Notes: generated from the letters alone by a model not told the origin. 64,000 nt of DNA from Salinibacterium sp. NG253 (GCF_015864945.1 NZ_JADYWF010000001.1:1736378-1800377), one strand, 5' to 3'; counted from the first letter of the stretch, positions 34,989 to 44,350 are shown. Numbers and translations: made by a program.

Positions 34989-36103
34989 TAGTTGCCCTCC
35001 TCAAACGATGCCTCGAAGTCGGCGAGCGCTGTGCGCTGTTCATCCATCAGCGGATGCGGGTCTGAGTAGACATTGTCAAACATCGTCGAGCTGGCCGGCA
35101 CCGGCAACTCGGTGATGCGCTTGCGGATGTCGGCAGCGAGGTCGTCACCCTCAGCCGCGATTTCGTCGAAGAAGGCTTGGCTCGCGCCGCGGCCCCGCAG
35201 GTAGGTATCGAAGCGGGTGATGGGGTCACGCTGAGCCCAGAACTCGAGTTCGCTGTTGTCGCGGTATTTCGAGGGATCGTCGCTCGTGGTGTGGGCACCC
35301 ATGCGATAGGTGAGGGCCTCGATAAAGCGGGGGCCTTCGCCGGCGCGGGCGGCTTCCAGGTTGGCTTTGCTCACGGCGAAGCTTGCGAGAACGTCGTTGC
35401 CGTCGATTTGAACGCTCGGGATGCCGAACCCTTCGCCGCGCAAGTAGAGCGGCGTGCGCGACTGGCGTGAGACGGGAACCGAGATAGCCCAGTGATTGTT
35501 TTGCAAGAAGAAGACCTGCGGAGTTTGGTAGCTGGCGGCGAAGACCATTGCTTCGCTGACGTCACCCTGGCTCGTTGAGCCGTCGCCGAAGTAGACCATG
35601 ACGGCCGCATCGGTGTCGGGGTTGCCGGTGCCAGCACGACCTTCGAGGTTCATGCCCATGGCATAACCGGTGGCGTGCAGGGTCTGCGAACCAATCACGA
35701 GCGTGTAGAGGTGGAAGTTGTCGTGCTCTTGAGGATCCCAGCCACCGTGGCTGAGTCCGCGGAACATCGACAGGATCGTGATCGGGTCAACGCCGCGCAT
35801 GAGCGCAATGACGTGTTCCCGGTAAGACGGGAACAGGTGGTCTTGGGGTTTGGCGGCGAGCGCCGAACCGACCTGAGCGGCCTCTTGGCCGTGGCTCGGA
35901 ACCCAGAGGGCAAGCTGCCCCTGTCGCTGCAGGTTCGCTGCCTCAATATCGAAGCGGCGCATCACCACCATGTGGCGGTGGAACTCCTGAAGAGCGTCAT
36001 CACTGAGCTTGTCGATATAGGGGAGGTACTGTTCGCTGGCATCGCTGTGAACGAGCGTGCCCTCGGGAGAGAGCAGCTGAACCGTCGCGGCGGTATAAGA
36101 CAT
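34988..36103 (-). CDS. 2-oxoacid dehydrogenase E1 alpha subunit
   Basis: 371 residues with the thiamine diphosphate-binding motif YFGDGSTSQGDVSEAM near 186-201 closing with FFLQNNHWAIS, plus the phosphorylation-loop-like region MGAHTTSDDPSKYR and the N-terminal RRFDIEAANLQRQGQL. This arrangement is closer to branched-chain than pyruvate E1 alpha. First gene of E1a-E1b-E2; the HisC-like aminotransferase, 25 bases upstream, points the same way and could supply 2-oxoacids. Confidence 0.93.
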   Translation of the reverse strand: MSYTAATVQLLSPEGTLVHSDASEQYLPYIDKLSDDALQEFHRHMVVMRRFDIEAANLQRQGQLALWVPSHGQEAAQVGSALAAKPQDHLFPSYREHVIALMRGVDPITILSMFRGLSHGGWDPQEHDNFHLYTLVIGSQTLHATGYAMGMNLEGRAGTGNPDTDAAVMVYFGDGSTSQGDVSEAMVFAASYQTPQVFFLQNNHWAISVPVSRQSRTPLYLRGEGFGIPSVQIDGNDVLASFAVSKANLEAARAGEGPRFIEALTYRMGAHTTSDDPSKYRDNSELEFWAQRDPITRFDTYLRGRGASQAFFDEIAAEGDDLAADIRKRITELPVPASSTMFDNVYSDPHPLMDEQRTALADFEASFEEGN

Positions 36104-36127
36104 TCGACTAATCTAACGCGGCCAGCG

Positions 36128-37198
36128 TTAGATCGTTTCCCTTGAAGCGACAACCTCTTGGGCTGCTCTTAGGAGTTTCTCCACAGATTCCTCTTCGCCA
36201 ACACTCACCCGAAGGCCTTCACCGAGTGCCCGAACGACGATCCCATGCGACCGGAATACCTCTGCAGCCCAGTCGGTTGCTGACCCGGTCGGCAACCAGA
36301 CAAAGTTGCCGTTGGGGGCGGGTACGTCCCAGCCTTGCTCGCTGAGGCCGGCAACGATTCTGTCGCGCACCGTATTAATGCGGGTCACCCGCTCCAACAA
36401 TTCATCTTCATGTTCGAGGGATGCGATCGCTGCTTTCTGCGCAATCTCCGTGACCGAGAGTGGAATGGCCACCGCTCGCGCCGCATCCATCACGTATTCG
36501 GGGCCGACCGCGTAGCCGATGCGGAGGCCTGCAAGGCCGTACGCCTTGGAGAATGTGCGCAGCAACACGAGGTTCGGGTACGTGCCGACGAGCGTCTCTC
36601 CGCGCACAGCATCGGCGTCGGTAACGAACTCGCGGTAGGCCTCATCGAGAACGACAAGAACGTTCTCGGGAACTGTTGCCATGAAGTCGCGGAATTCAGC
36701 ATCCGTGACAACCGTGCTGGTGGGGTTGTTGGGGCTGCAGACGATCACGACACGAGTGGACGCCGTGATGGCGTCGCTCATAGCCGCGAGGTCGTGCCGG
36801 TGGTCGCCTTGATTCGCGATCTGCACGCTCGTGGCTCCGGCTGCCGAGACCAACAGTGGGTAGGCCTCGAAACTACGCCAGGCGTAGATGACTTCGTCGC
36901 CAGCGGCAGCGGCGGCGCTCACGAGTTGGGCGAGCACGGCGACCGAACCTGCCCCGACCTGCACGCTGTCGGGCGTAACACCGAAGCGTTCAGCAATCTG
37001 CGCACGCAATGCAGCGGCGGATGCGTCGGGGTAGCGGTTGATCGAGTGCGTCGACAATTGCGCCAGCACCGAGGGCAACGGCTCGTAGGGGTTTTCGTTG
37101 GAGGACAGCTTGAAGGCATCCGCGGCGGCGGGCGCACCCTGGCGGTAGGGCACGATGGCGGCGATTTCGGGCCGAAGCTGTACTCGTTTACTGGTCAC
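36128..37198 (-). CDS. HisC-type aminotransferase (histidinol-phosphate or aromatic)
   Basis: 356 residues from a GTG. A fold-type I PLP aminotransferase: [15 protein letters not shown] at the N-terminus, [11 protein letters not shown] for the pyridine-binding Asp, and the Schiff-base Lys in [17 protein letters not shown] near 214. The ending [16 protein letters not shown] is the HisC family end. Not within a his operon; many actinobacteria have such a second copy, which acts on aromatic or branched 2-oxoacids (Pat). Position next to the 2-oxoacid dehydrogenase genes supports an amino-acid catabolic role. Confidence 0.88.
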   Translation of the reverse strand: MTSKRVQLRPEIAAIVPYRQGAPAAADAFKLSSNENPYEPLPSVLAQLSTHSINRYPDASAAALRAQIAERFGVTPDSVQVGAGSVAVLAQLVSAAAAAGDEVIYAWRSFEAYPLLVSAAGATSVQIANQGDHRHDLAAMSDAITASTRVVIVCSPNNPTSTVVTDAEFRDFMATVPENVLVVLDEAYREFVTDADAVRGETLVGTYPNLVLLRTFSKAYGLAGLRIGYAVGPEYVMDAARAVAIPLSVTEIAQKAAIASLEHEDELLERVTRINTVRDRIVAGLSEQGWDVPAPNGNFVWLPTGSATDWAAEVFRSHGIVVRALGEGLRVSVGEEESVEKLLRAAQEVVASRETI

Positions 37199-37336
37199 AT
37201 CACCAGCCTAGGGGCGCGAGTGGATGCATTCGTTTCGCGCCGGTGACAATGTGCGAGGCGATTCGCGCGCCTCGTTGTGCCGCCGTTCAGCGGATAGTCG
37301 TTGCGGCAGCACAAACACGTGCTGCATAGTTGAGGT

Positions 37337-37732
37337 ATGAGAATCATCGTGCGCTTGCTGATCAACGCTCTTGCTTTGTGGCTGACTACGGTGGTTGTTG
37401 CCGGGGTCGAGATCATTCCTTTTGCTCCCGGGGGAACCCTTGAGGTCGTTCTGACCTTCTTGCTGGTCGCTGCGGTCTTCGGAATTGTGAACGGCGTGCT
37501 CGGCAATCTGATCCGCATTGTTGCTTTCCCGCTGTACGTTCTGACACTGGGCCTTCTTGCTCTCGTGGTGAATGGTCTGCTGCTGTTGCTCACGAGCTGG
37601 ATCTCAGGTCTCTTCGGTTTCGGCCTCGTTGTTGACGGATTCTGGTGGGGAGTGCTTGGTGCGCTCGTCTTGGGTCTCATCAGCTGGTTCATCGGCATCC
37701 TGGTTCGGCCGGTCGTAGGCCGCAAGCGCTAA
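37337..37732 (+). CDS. Phage-holin-family 4 (PF04020-like) membrane protein
   Basis: 131 residues, four hydrophobic helices, with VEIIPFAPGG, NGVLGNLIRIVAFPLYVLTLGLLALVVNGLLLLL split over the middle helices and WWGVLGALVLGLISW at the end. This is the widespread family sometimes called mycobacterial four-TMS holin; there is no phage context and it is probably an ordinary envelope protein. Its stop overlaps by four bases the stop of the convergent hydrolase gene. Confidence 0.82.
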   Translation: MRIIVRLLINALALWLTTVVVAGVEIIPFAPGGTLEVVLTFLLVAAVFGIVNGVLGNLIRIVAFPLYVLTLGLLALVVNGLLLLLTSWISGLFGFGLVVDGFWWGVLGALVLGLISWFIGILVRPVVGRKR

Positions 37733-39156
37733 GGCTGCACCCGCTCGTACTCGTAACTGGTGACGGTGGTTACAGCATCCTTGTGAACGGTCGGCACTAG
37801 GTTCGACACAGCGTCGCGAAGAAATTCACTGTCTGTGCCGTCTATTCGGCGCGCGGTTTCTCGATACTCGTCCAGTTGATGGGCTGGCGCCATAACACCG
37901 TCGGGTAGCGGACGGCCAGCAAAGACCTCTCGCTCCACGATCACCGCGTGCTGATTTGATTGAATCCCCCCAGCAGCCGGAACGATGTCATCGCTGTGCT
38001 CGAAGAGGAGCGTGGGAACCGTTGGTGGGATCTTGATCTGACCCGTGTTGCCTCCGAATCCGACTAAACCGGTGACGTTGTAGTCTTCCGATTCGGCGAG
38101 CCGCGCGATGATCGCTGCCCCCTGAGAATGCCCGGTCAAAGCGACCGCGCTTTCGGCGGTAATACCCGCTTCTGCCATCGCTGCAACCACAGCGCTGTAC
38201 GCCGCTGCTTCCTGATCTGCAGCAAGGCTGAGATTGCTCGTGCCATCGAACGGTTGCTCGGAGTCAGAAAAAGCGAAATCAACGGTTCCGGAAACGTACA
38301 CCTCGAATGAGTCGTCCTCTCCGGGAAATGATGTCTTTTCTATGCGGATCTGAAACGGAGAATCTGAGGTGGGTTGGGGAATTCGTTCGGCGCGTTCCTC
38401 GACAGAGTGGGCGGGCTCCACGCGAGTGGTGTCACTCTTGCTGACCAGTTGCACCGGCGTTTCTTTCAGCACCCCGGCGATACCTCCCAGCCGCTGGATC
38501 GCCCCGGCTGCGGTGGGAAGCCCCAGAACACCCGCGGCGCTCAAGACGCTCACTAGTGATGGCGGTAACCCTGCGGCTCCCGCCAAGAACTCGTCAGCAT
38601 TCATTACGCCGAAGCGAACGGCGAGCACATATGCCGGATCGCTAATGAGTTCATTGAGTTCAGCGGTGAATTTTTCACTGACGAACACTTCTGCTAGATC
38701 GCGGCCCGTCACGAGAGCGGCTGCTGTAATCCCCAACAGAATCGGCACCGCGGTCACAGACAATGCCAACACTGCGGCGTGCGTCGGGAACAAGAAACCG
38801 AGCCATGCCGCGGCATCGGCGGTGATCTTGCGAGAAACCCCCTCAGCGAAGGCCTCGGCCAACCCGTAACTGTCGGCAGCGAATCGCACGAGGTTACTCA
38901 GGTGCTCGGCACGATGAGCGACTCTCTGAAGCTCGGAGAAAGCGAAGTCGAGGTCATCCTCGGCCAGCGCGGCAGCCGTGGGGATGCCGAGCGTCTCCAA
39001 TTGGCTGATGGTGAGCCGGGCATCCACCATCTGAATGGCACCAGCGATGTCCCGCGTCATTTCGGCTGCCCGCTGGAGTGTGCTGACAGCGATGAGCATT
39101 TCCTCCGTCGAGACCGAAACGCTTCCACCACCGGAGATGATGAGTTCATCCGACAT
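37729..39156 (-). CDS. Serine hydrolase with WXG100-like N-terminal region
   Basis: 475 residues. Residues 1-110 are alpha-helical with heptad-like spacing, like the N-terminal part of LXG/WXG-type secreted effectors; two hydrophobic segments lie near 115-150; the C-terminal half is an alpha/beta hydrolase with the nucleophile elbow TGHSQGAA (Ser344), Asp390 in EHSDDIVP and His427 in PAHQLDEY forming a probable catalytic triad. There is no signal peptide. Starts 11 bases inside the 3' end of the WXG-like small gene, so the two are coupled. Candidate role: a type VII-linked or envelope lipase/esterase, possibly a toxin; no esx core genes are in the window. Confidence 0.7.
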   Translation of the reverse strand: MSDELIISGGGSVSVSTEEMLIAVSTLQRAAEMTRDIAGAIQMVDARLTISQLETLGIPTAAALAEDDLDFAFSELQRVAHRAEHLSNLVRFAADSYGLAEAFAEGVSRKITADAAAWLGFLFPTHAAVLALSVTAVPILLGITAAALVTGRDLAEVFVSEKFTAELNELISDPAYVLAVRFGVMNADEFLAGAAGLPPSLVSVLSAAGVLGLPTAAGAIQRLGGIAGVLKETPVQLVSKSDTTRVEPAHSVEERAERIPQPTSDSPFQIRIEKTSFPGEDDSFEVYVSGTVDFAFSDSEQPFDGTSNLSLAADQEAAAYSAVVAAMAEAGITAESAVALTGHSQGAAIIARLAESEDYNVTGLVGFGGNTGQIKIPPTVPTLLFEHSDDIVPAAGGIQSNQHAVIVEREVFAGRPLPDGVMAPAHQLDEYRETARRIDGTDSEFLRDAVSNLVPTVHKDAVTTVTSYEYERVQP

Positions 39157-39406
39157 AGGAGCCCATCTGCTGAAGTGCCAACGTCGTTCGATGTTCTGCC
39201 GTCTCGATCAAGGTCCGTGCTCGCGTTAGGTCGCGGTGCAGCTCAAGCACCCCGGCATCGAACAGCTCTTGGGCCGGGCCGCGCCAGTCGATGCCAGCGC
39301 GGGGGAGTAGCTCCCGCACAGAGCTGAGCCGTTCAATGATCATGCGGAGCTGTTGGGCTTGAAATTCAAGCGCGACGCGGGCAGTCGCATCCAGGGGTGT
39401 AGTCAA
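39146..39406 (-). CDS. WXG100-like small helical protein
   Basis: 86 residues from a TTG with aaagg seven bases upstream; a longer frame from 39442 is possible. The protein consists of two predicted helices separated by DWRGPAQELF, where Trp41-Arg-Gly43 stands at the turn as in the WXG100/ESAT-6 family. Length and layout fit the family; a C-terminal YxxxD/E export signal is not obvious (ends QQMGSYVG). The hydrolase gene overlaps its end by 11 bases, the usual arrangement of a small partner encoded in front of a type VII effector. Confidence 0.6.
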   Translation of the reverse strand: MTTPLDATARVALEFQAQQLRMIIERLSSVRELLPRAGIDWRGPAQELFDAGVLELHRDLTRARTLIETAEHRTTLALQQMGSYVG

Positions 39407-39531
39407 TGGTCGCCTTTCGCTGTCACAACTCTCGCCAAACACCGCCCCACGCAGTGGCTACCAACACGTATCGGGGAAGGGAATACGTAGACCAGCGCTG
39501 TTGGGGAGTTGAAACTGCGACAGAATGAAGC

Positions 39532-40062
39532 ATGACCTTCGAGCGAGCACTCTCAGACTCGACTGCCTTTAGGGTCTGTTTCGTGTGCACCGGCAACATC
39601 TGTCGCTCTCCGATGGCCGAAACAGTGTTTCGAGAGCTTGTTGCCGAAGCTGGCCTTCAGGACCGCATCGCGGTGACTTCCGCCGGCACCGGTGACTGGC
39701 ATGTGGGGGAGTCAGCTGACCCCCGCACCATTAGCGCCCTCGCAGCGCGCGGCTACAATGGTTCTGGGCATCGCGCCCGCCAGTTCGACCCCGAATGGTT
39801 TGACAAGTTCGACCTCATTGTCGCGTTCGATCGAGGACAGGAACGCATTCTGCGCACGTGGGCACCCAACGATCAAGACCGATCAAAAGTGCAGCCTATG
39901 TTGAGTTTTGACAGCGAACTCGCTCCTCTTATCGACGTGCCAGACCCCTACTATTCGGATGCCGCACTCTTTGATCATGTCCTCGGCATGATCGAGAAAG
40001 CGTGCGGCTCACTATTTCGTCAGATCACGCCAGGCATCACAGCACCAACCCCCAACAACTAG
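39532..40062 (+). CDS. Low-molecular-weight protein-tyrosine phosphatase
   Basis: 176 residues. The P-loop CTGNICRS (Cys19-x5-Arg25) near the N-terminus and the general-acid Asp in VPDPYY near 136 are intact, as is the HRARQFDP segment. It dephosphorylates phosphotyrosine proteins; the PtpA group in actinobacteria may be exported or cytosolic. The first 12 residues are an extension. Nine bases before the purB start, so possibly cotranscribed. Confidence 0.92.
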   Translation: MTFERALSDSTAFRVCFVCTGNICRSPMAETVFRELVAEAGLQDRIAVTSAGTGDWHVGESADPRTISALAARGYNGSGHRARQFDPEWFDKFDLIVAFDRGQERILRTWAPNDQDRSKVQPMLSFDSELAPLIDVPDPYYSDAALFDHVLGMIEKACGSLFRQITPGITAPTPNN

Positions 40063-40070
40063 GGAGCCCC

Positions 40071-41462
40071 ATGAGCCCGTTGCCCGTTCAACCACTGAGC
40101 CCCCTCGATGGTCGCTACCGTCCCGCCGTTTCGGCTCTGGGGGAGTACCTCTCCGAGGCCGGCCTCAACCGGGCCCGCGTGCACGTTGAAGTCGAATGGC
40201 TGATTTTTCTCACGAGCAAGAGCCTGTTTGGTTCGAGCCCGATGAGCGCCGATCAGGTCACCGCCCTGCGCGCCTTCGCCACCGATTTTGGCCAAGAGCA
40301 GATCGATGAACTCGCTCGCCTCGAAGCCACCACCCGCCACGACGTCAAGGCCGTCGAGTACCTCGTGCGCGCCAAGCTCGACGAGCTCGGTCTCACCGCG
40401 ATCGCTGAACTCACTCACTTCGCCGCAACGAGCGAAGACATCAACAACCTCTCCTACGCGCTCACCATTTCGGATGCCGTGCGCGAAGTCTGGCTGCCCA
40501 AGTTCCGTACCGTGCTCTCTGCGCTTCGCGAGCAGTCCGAGCTCATGCGCGACAACGCGATGCTCGCTCACACCCACGGTCAGCCGGCAACGCCGACCAC
40601 CATGGGCAAGGAATTCGCGGTCTTCGTGTACCGTCTCGACCGCATCCTGACTCGCATTGAGTCCATCAGCTACCTCGGCAAGTTCAGCGGAGCAACTGGC
40701 ACGTTTGCCGCTCACCTCGCTGCAGACCCTGAGCAGAACTGGCCGGCCCTTTCGAAGGAGTTCGTGGAGTCCCTCGGGCTCGACTGGAACCCGCTGACCA
40801 CGCAAATCGAATCCCATGACTGGCAAGTGGAGCTGTACCAGGCCACCAGTCACGCCAACCGCGTGCTGCACAACCTCTGCACCGACGTGTGGTCGTACAT
40901 TTCGATGGGCTACTTCCGCCAGATTCCGCAGGCAGGCGCAACCGGTTCGTCGACAATGCCGCACAAGATCAACCCGATCCGCTTCGAAAACGCTGAGGCC
41001 AACCTCGAGCTCTCGAGCGCTCTGCTGGAGTCGCTCGCTCAGACTCTCGTGACTTCACGACTCCAGCGCGACCTCACCGACTCCACGACGCAACGCAACG
41101 TGGGTGTCGCCTACGGTCACTCGCTGCTCGCTCTCGATAACATCGAGCGCGGCCTCAAGGAGATCGCCCTCAACCCTGTTGCTCTCGACGCTGATCTCGA
41201 CAGCAACTGGGAGATCCTCGGCGAGGCCATCCAGACGGTCATTCGCGCCGAGGTCACCGCGGGCCGCAGCACCATCAGCGACCCCTACGCCATCCTCAAG
41301 GAACTCACGCGCGGCAAGCGCATCAACTCTGTCGACCTCACCGAGTTCATCTCGGGGCTCGACATTGGTGCGGATGCCAAAGCCCGTTTGCAGGCGCTCA
41401 CGCCGGCGACCTATGTCGGCCTTGCCAGCTCGCTCGTCGACTACCTCGGCGACACCAAGTAG
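40071..41462 (+). CDS. purB: Adenylosuccinate lyase
   Basis: 463 residues, class II of the fumarase/aspartase superfamily (E. coli PurB-like: PLSPLDGRYRPAVSALGEYLSEAGL). It splits SAICAR and adenylosuccinate in purine synthesis. The HDVKAVEYLVRAKLDELGL region, AHTHGQPATPTTMGKE with the catalytic His, and the flexible signature loop GSSTMPHKINPIR are all present. ATG follows agggagcccc. An apparent longer frame upstream overlaps the phosphatase and is rejected. Confidence 0.96.
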   Translation: MSPLPVQPLSPLDGRYRPAVSALGEYLSEAGLNRARVHVEVEWLIFLTSKSLFGSSPMSADQVTALRAFATDFGQEQIDELARLEATTRHDVKAVEYLVRAKLDELGLTAIAELTHFAATSEDINNLSYALTISDAVREVWLPKFRTVLSALREQSELMRDNAMLAHTHGQPATPTTMGKEFAVFVYRLDRILTRIESISYLGKFSGATGTFAAHLAADPEQNWPALSKEFVESLGLDWNPLTTQIESHDWQVELYQATSHANRVLHNLCTDVWSYISMGYFRQIPQAGATGSSTMPHKINPIRFENAEANLELSSALLESLAQTLVTSRLQRDLTDSTTQRNVGVAYGHSLLALDNIERGLKEIALNPVALDADLDSNWEILGEAIQTVIRAEVTAGRSTISDPYAILKELTRGKRINSVDLTEFISGLDIGADAKARLQALTPATYVGLASSLVDYLGDTK

Positions 41463-41476
41463 TTCACGCTCTACAG

Positions 41477-41506
41477 AGGGCCGGTCTCCTCGTGAGGCCG
41501 GCCTTT
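41477..41506 (+). terminator. Terminator after purB
   Basis: agggccggtctc / gaggccggccttt pair over 10-12 positions (one G-U) with a short loop, 15 bases after the purB stop, followed by ttcgtgttt. Confidence 0.7.
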
Positions 41507-41575
41507 CGTGTTTCCACCCGTGATCGCTCTGTTCGACAGGTGCGATTGGGCCACATTATTCAGGCGGTGGATGCC

Positions 41576-42007
41576 CTACAGCGCATCGGGCGCCTCTGAA
41601 AAGTACGGACCAAAGTCGCTCAATCGGTACTGCACGCCTTCGAACGTGCAGCGGTTGTAACCGTCGCCCCTGCGCATGCCAAGCCCGTACGGTCTCCACG
41701 CGAGAACCGCTTCAATCGCAAGGAGAACTATCGGATCACGGTCTTGCGCGGAATCAAAGTAGACCGGGCTCAGGCCCATCTCGAGCTGCCCTATCGGGCT
41801 GGTTCCGAAAGCTCCAAGCTGAATGTTGTACCAAGGGTCAGATTTGTCGAGCTCCTGCTCGACCCGGTATTCGTAAGGAATCTCCACCCCGTTGACCGTT
41901 ATCGCGGCAATACTCACCAAACCCTGCTCGATGTCGCCTACATGGCGCCAGGTGTTTCCCCTATCAGAATCCGTCATCCTCGTATCTGACTCACTCAGCT
42001 GAAACAT
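41576..42007 (-). CDS. Unknown protein, tandem paralogue B
   Basis: 143 residues, about 65-70 percent identical by eye to the product of the gene directly upstream: shared blocks are GAFGTSP, MGLSPVYFDSA, VLLAIEAVLAW, GLGMRRGDGYNRCTF and GVQYRLSDFGPYF. It is a soluble protein with no signal or membrane segment; the single Cys near 124 is conserved in both. The ATG overlaps the stop of the upstream copy (ATGA), so they are cotranslated. The family is not recognised; small soluble twins like these include immunity proteins, but there is no evidence beyond arrangement. Confidence 0.6.
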   Translation of the reverse strand: MFQLSESDTRMTDSDRGNTWRHVGDIEQGLVSIAAITVNGVEIPYEYRVEQELDKSDPWYNIQLGAFGTSPIGQLEMGLSPVYFDSAQDRDPIVLLAIEAVLAWRPYGLGMRRGDGYNRCTFEGVQYRLSDFGPYFSEAPDAL

Positions 42008-42432
42008 CAGCGCCCCTCATCGTCAAAGTACGGACCAAAGTCGCTCAATCGGTACTGCACGCCCTTGAACGTGCAGCGGTTGTAACCGTCTCCCCTGCGC
42101 ATCCCAAGCCCGATGGGCTCCCAAGCGAGAACCGCCTCAATCGCAAGCAGGACTACCGGATCGCGTTCTTTCGCAGAATCAAAGTAGACCGGGCTAAGAC
42201 CCATCTTGAGTTGGCCAGTAGGACTAGTACCGAACGCTCCGATTTCTACATCGAACCAAGGCTCGGTCTCGTTCCGCTTCTCTTGCACGTAATACTCATA
42301 AGGGACTTCTACCCCGTCGACGGTGATCGCAACGATGGTCACCAAACCTTGCTCAATCCGACCCACCACCCGCCAACTGAGCTCCCTTTCGGAATCCGTC
42401 ATCTCCGTCGATGAACCGTTCGTTTGAAACAT
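42007..42432 (-). CDS. Unknown protein, tandem paralogue A
   Basis: 141 residues, paralogous to the next gene. Begins MFQTNGSSTEMTDSERE, so the true start could be the second Met (MTDSERE), which is also present in the paralogue. The strongest conservation lies in the C-terminal half (GMRRGDGYNRCTFKGVQYRL), suggesting the functional surface. First gene of the pair; the upstream region runs to the siderophore ABC gene end at 42546 without recognisable promoter. Confidence 0.6.
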   Translation of the reverse strand: MFQTNGSSTEMTDSERELSWRVVGRIEQGLVTIVAITVDGVEVPYEYYVQEKRNETEPWFDVEIGAFGTSPTGQLKMGLSPVYFDSAKERDPVVLLAIEAVLAWEPIGLGMRRGDGYNRCTFKGVQYRLSDFGPYFDDEGR

Positions 42433-42545
42433 CGGAACCCCTTATCGTCGTTGCAGGCGATGAATACTCACGACATTACCTGCAGGGGTGCGGCCCGCTG
42501 GGACGGGACGGCCGCCGGGGCTAACGGTGTCGCCGTGAGACAGCG

Positions 42546-43301
42546 CTAGTAGTACACAGCGAGGGCACCGTTAGGGCCGTCGATGACCTGCACAGGGGTA
42601 TCGAAGATCCGGGTGAGCACGGAGTCGGTCAAGATCTCAGCGGGCGTTCCGAATTCGGTGACTTGGCCATCCTTGACGGCGCAAATGTGGTCGGCGTAGT
42701 GCCCGGCAAAGTTGATGTCGTGAAGCACGATGATGATGGTGCGGCCAAGTTCTTGGGCGGCACGCTTGAGGTGGCGCATCATCTGAACCGAGTGCTTCAT
42801 GTCGAGATTGTTGAGCGGCTCATCCAGAAGCACATATTCGGTGTCTTGCGCGAGCACCATGGCCACGTAGGCGCGTTGGCGCTGTCCGCCTGAGAGCTCG
42901 TCAAGATAGCGGTCTTGCAAGCCTTCAAGGTTCAGAAAGTTGATGGAGTTGTTGATCGCCACCTCATCCGCTTCGGTCAGTCGACCTTGCGAATACGGGA
43001 AGCGGCTGAACCCCACGAGCTGACGCACCGTGAGGCGGGCGATGAAGTGATTCTCTTGCCGCAAGATCGCGATGATCTTGGCTAGGTCTTTCGACTTAGT
43101 CTTCGCGACGTCGTAGCCCGCGACCTCGATGTGGCCGGAGTCGATCCCGAGCAGGCGGCCAATCATCGTCAGCAGCGTGGATTTGCCCGCACCGTTCGGG
43201 CCCACCAGCGCGGTGATGCCGCCCTCGGGAATGGTGAGGTCGACGGGACCAATGGTCACGTCGTGCCCATAGCTTTTTCCCACATTGCTCAGGGTGATCA
43301 C
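42546..43301 (-). CDS. Iron-siderophore ABC transporter ATP-binding protein
   Basis: 251 residues of the FecE/FepC type. Walker A LVGPNGAGKSTLLTM near 33-47, signature LDELSGGQRQRAYVAM near 133, Walker B YVLLDEPLNNLDM, switch IIIVLHDINFA. It energises import of ferric siderophores. Last gene of a leftward operon; starts ATGA-overlapped with the permease gene. Iron box control by the DtxR/IdeR family is expected from the site at 46480. Confidence 0.93.
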   Translation of the reverse strand: MITLSNVGKSYGHDVTIGPVDLTIPEGGITALVGPNGAGKSTLLTMIGRLLGIDSGHIEVAGYDVAKTKSKDLAKIIAILRQENHFIARLTVRQLVGFSRFPYSQGRLTEADEVAINNSINFLNLEGLQDRYLDELSGGQRQRAYVAMVLAQDTEYVLLDEPLNNLDMKHSVQMMRHLKRAAQELGRTIIIVLHDINFAGHYADHICAVKDGQVTEFGTPAEILTDSVLTRIFDTPVQVIDGPNGALAVYY

Positions 43302-44350
43302 AGTCGTCCCTTTCTCAGAATGACGATGAGGAAGACAGTTCCTCCGACAAGTTCAACGATGATCGACACCACTCCTTGCGCGTAGAACAGGTTCTTCATC
43401 ACGAAGTACGCTCCGCCCAGCACTACAAACCCGGCCAACACCGCGATCGGGAAGATGTGGCGATGGTCGTAGGTGTCCGCGAATTGGTAGGCGAGCGTGG
43501 CGACCAAGAATCCAAAGAAAGTCATCGGGCCGACGAGCGACGTCGAGACAGCCATCAGAATCGACACGAAGAACAGCACGCGCATGATCTCGAAGCGGTA
43601 GCTGATTCCTAGATTCGTGGCGGTGTCCGAACCCAACGCAATGATGTTGAGGCGCCGGCCCTGCGAGAGCAGCACGGTGCCGGCCACCAGACAGAGCACG
43701 AGCGAGATCGGCAGGTAGCTGGCATCCGCATTGGAGATGGAGCCGAACAGTCGGGCCGTGAGGATGTCGAACTCACTGGGCGTGAGTAGGCGCTGCATGA
43801 ACGTCGACACTGCTCCCAGCCCGCCGCCGATGATGATGCCCACGAGCAGCATGATCTGCAGGTTGCCGTACTTTCCGGAAAGCAACCAGCCGTACAGCAG
43901 TAGCGAGAGTCCGACCATCAGGGCGATCTGAAGCAAGAACTGGGGGAGGCCCTGCAGGGCAACGATGCCGCTGATGCCGAGGAAGTACACCGCAGAGGTC
44001 TGCACCGCCACATACAGCGACTCGAAGCCCATGATGGATGGCGTGAGAATCCGGTTGTTTGTCACCGTCTGAAAACTCACGGTTGCAATCGCCTGACAGA
44101 AGGCCACGACGGCAATCACGATCACGTTGGTGGCGCGCAGCTCTGCAATAAGCCAGAACCCTTCGGTGCCCACCGGCATCGGGTTGTCCCACGCGAGCAG
44201 GCCAACGGCGATTGCGACAGCAGCCACGCTCAGGATGCTGAGGAGTATCCAGTAGCGGCGTCGCGCCCGCACCGTGGGGAACGGCCCCGTCACGCCGGGC
44301 GAGCCGACGCCAACAGTCGCTCTCTGCTGCGCCTCCACGGGGCTATGCAC
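43298..44350 (-). CDS. Iron-siderophore ABC permease (FecCD family) 2
   Basis: 350 residues, around nine to ten hydrophobic helices with a long N-terminal extension (VRARRRYWIL). FecCD features include FQTVTNNRILTPSIMGFESLYV near 100-121 and LGSDTATNLGISYRF before the ATPase coupling loop, then SLVGPMTFFGFLVATLAYQF. It pairs with the upstream permease as a heterodimer; the genes overlap by 8 bases. Confidence 0.92.
   Translation of the reverse strand: MHSPVEAQQRATVGVGSPGVTGPFPTVRARRRYWILLSILSVAAVAIAVGLLAWDNPMPVGTEGFWLIAELRATNVIVIAVVAFCQAIATVSFQTVTNNRILTPSIMGFESLYVAVQTSAVYFLGISGIVALQGLPQFLLQIALMVGLSLLLYGWLLSGKYGNLQIMLLVGIIIGGGLGAVSTFMQRLLTPSEFDILTARLFGSISNADASYLPISLVLCLVAGTVLLSQGRRLNIIALGSDTATNLGISYRFEIMRVLFFVSILMAVSTSLVGPMTFFGFLVATLAYQFADTYDHRHIFPIAVLAGFVVLGGAYFVMKNLFYAQGVVSIIVELVGGTVFLIVILRKGRL

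Noticed and set aside
39406-39442. Longer N-terminus for the WXG-like protein
   Set aside because: The extension (MFGESCDSERRP) lacks a ribosome binding site, while the TTG at 39406 has aaagg at correct spacing; not excluded.
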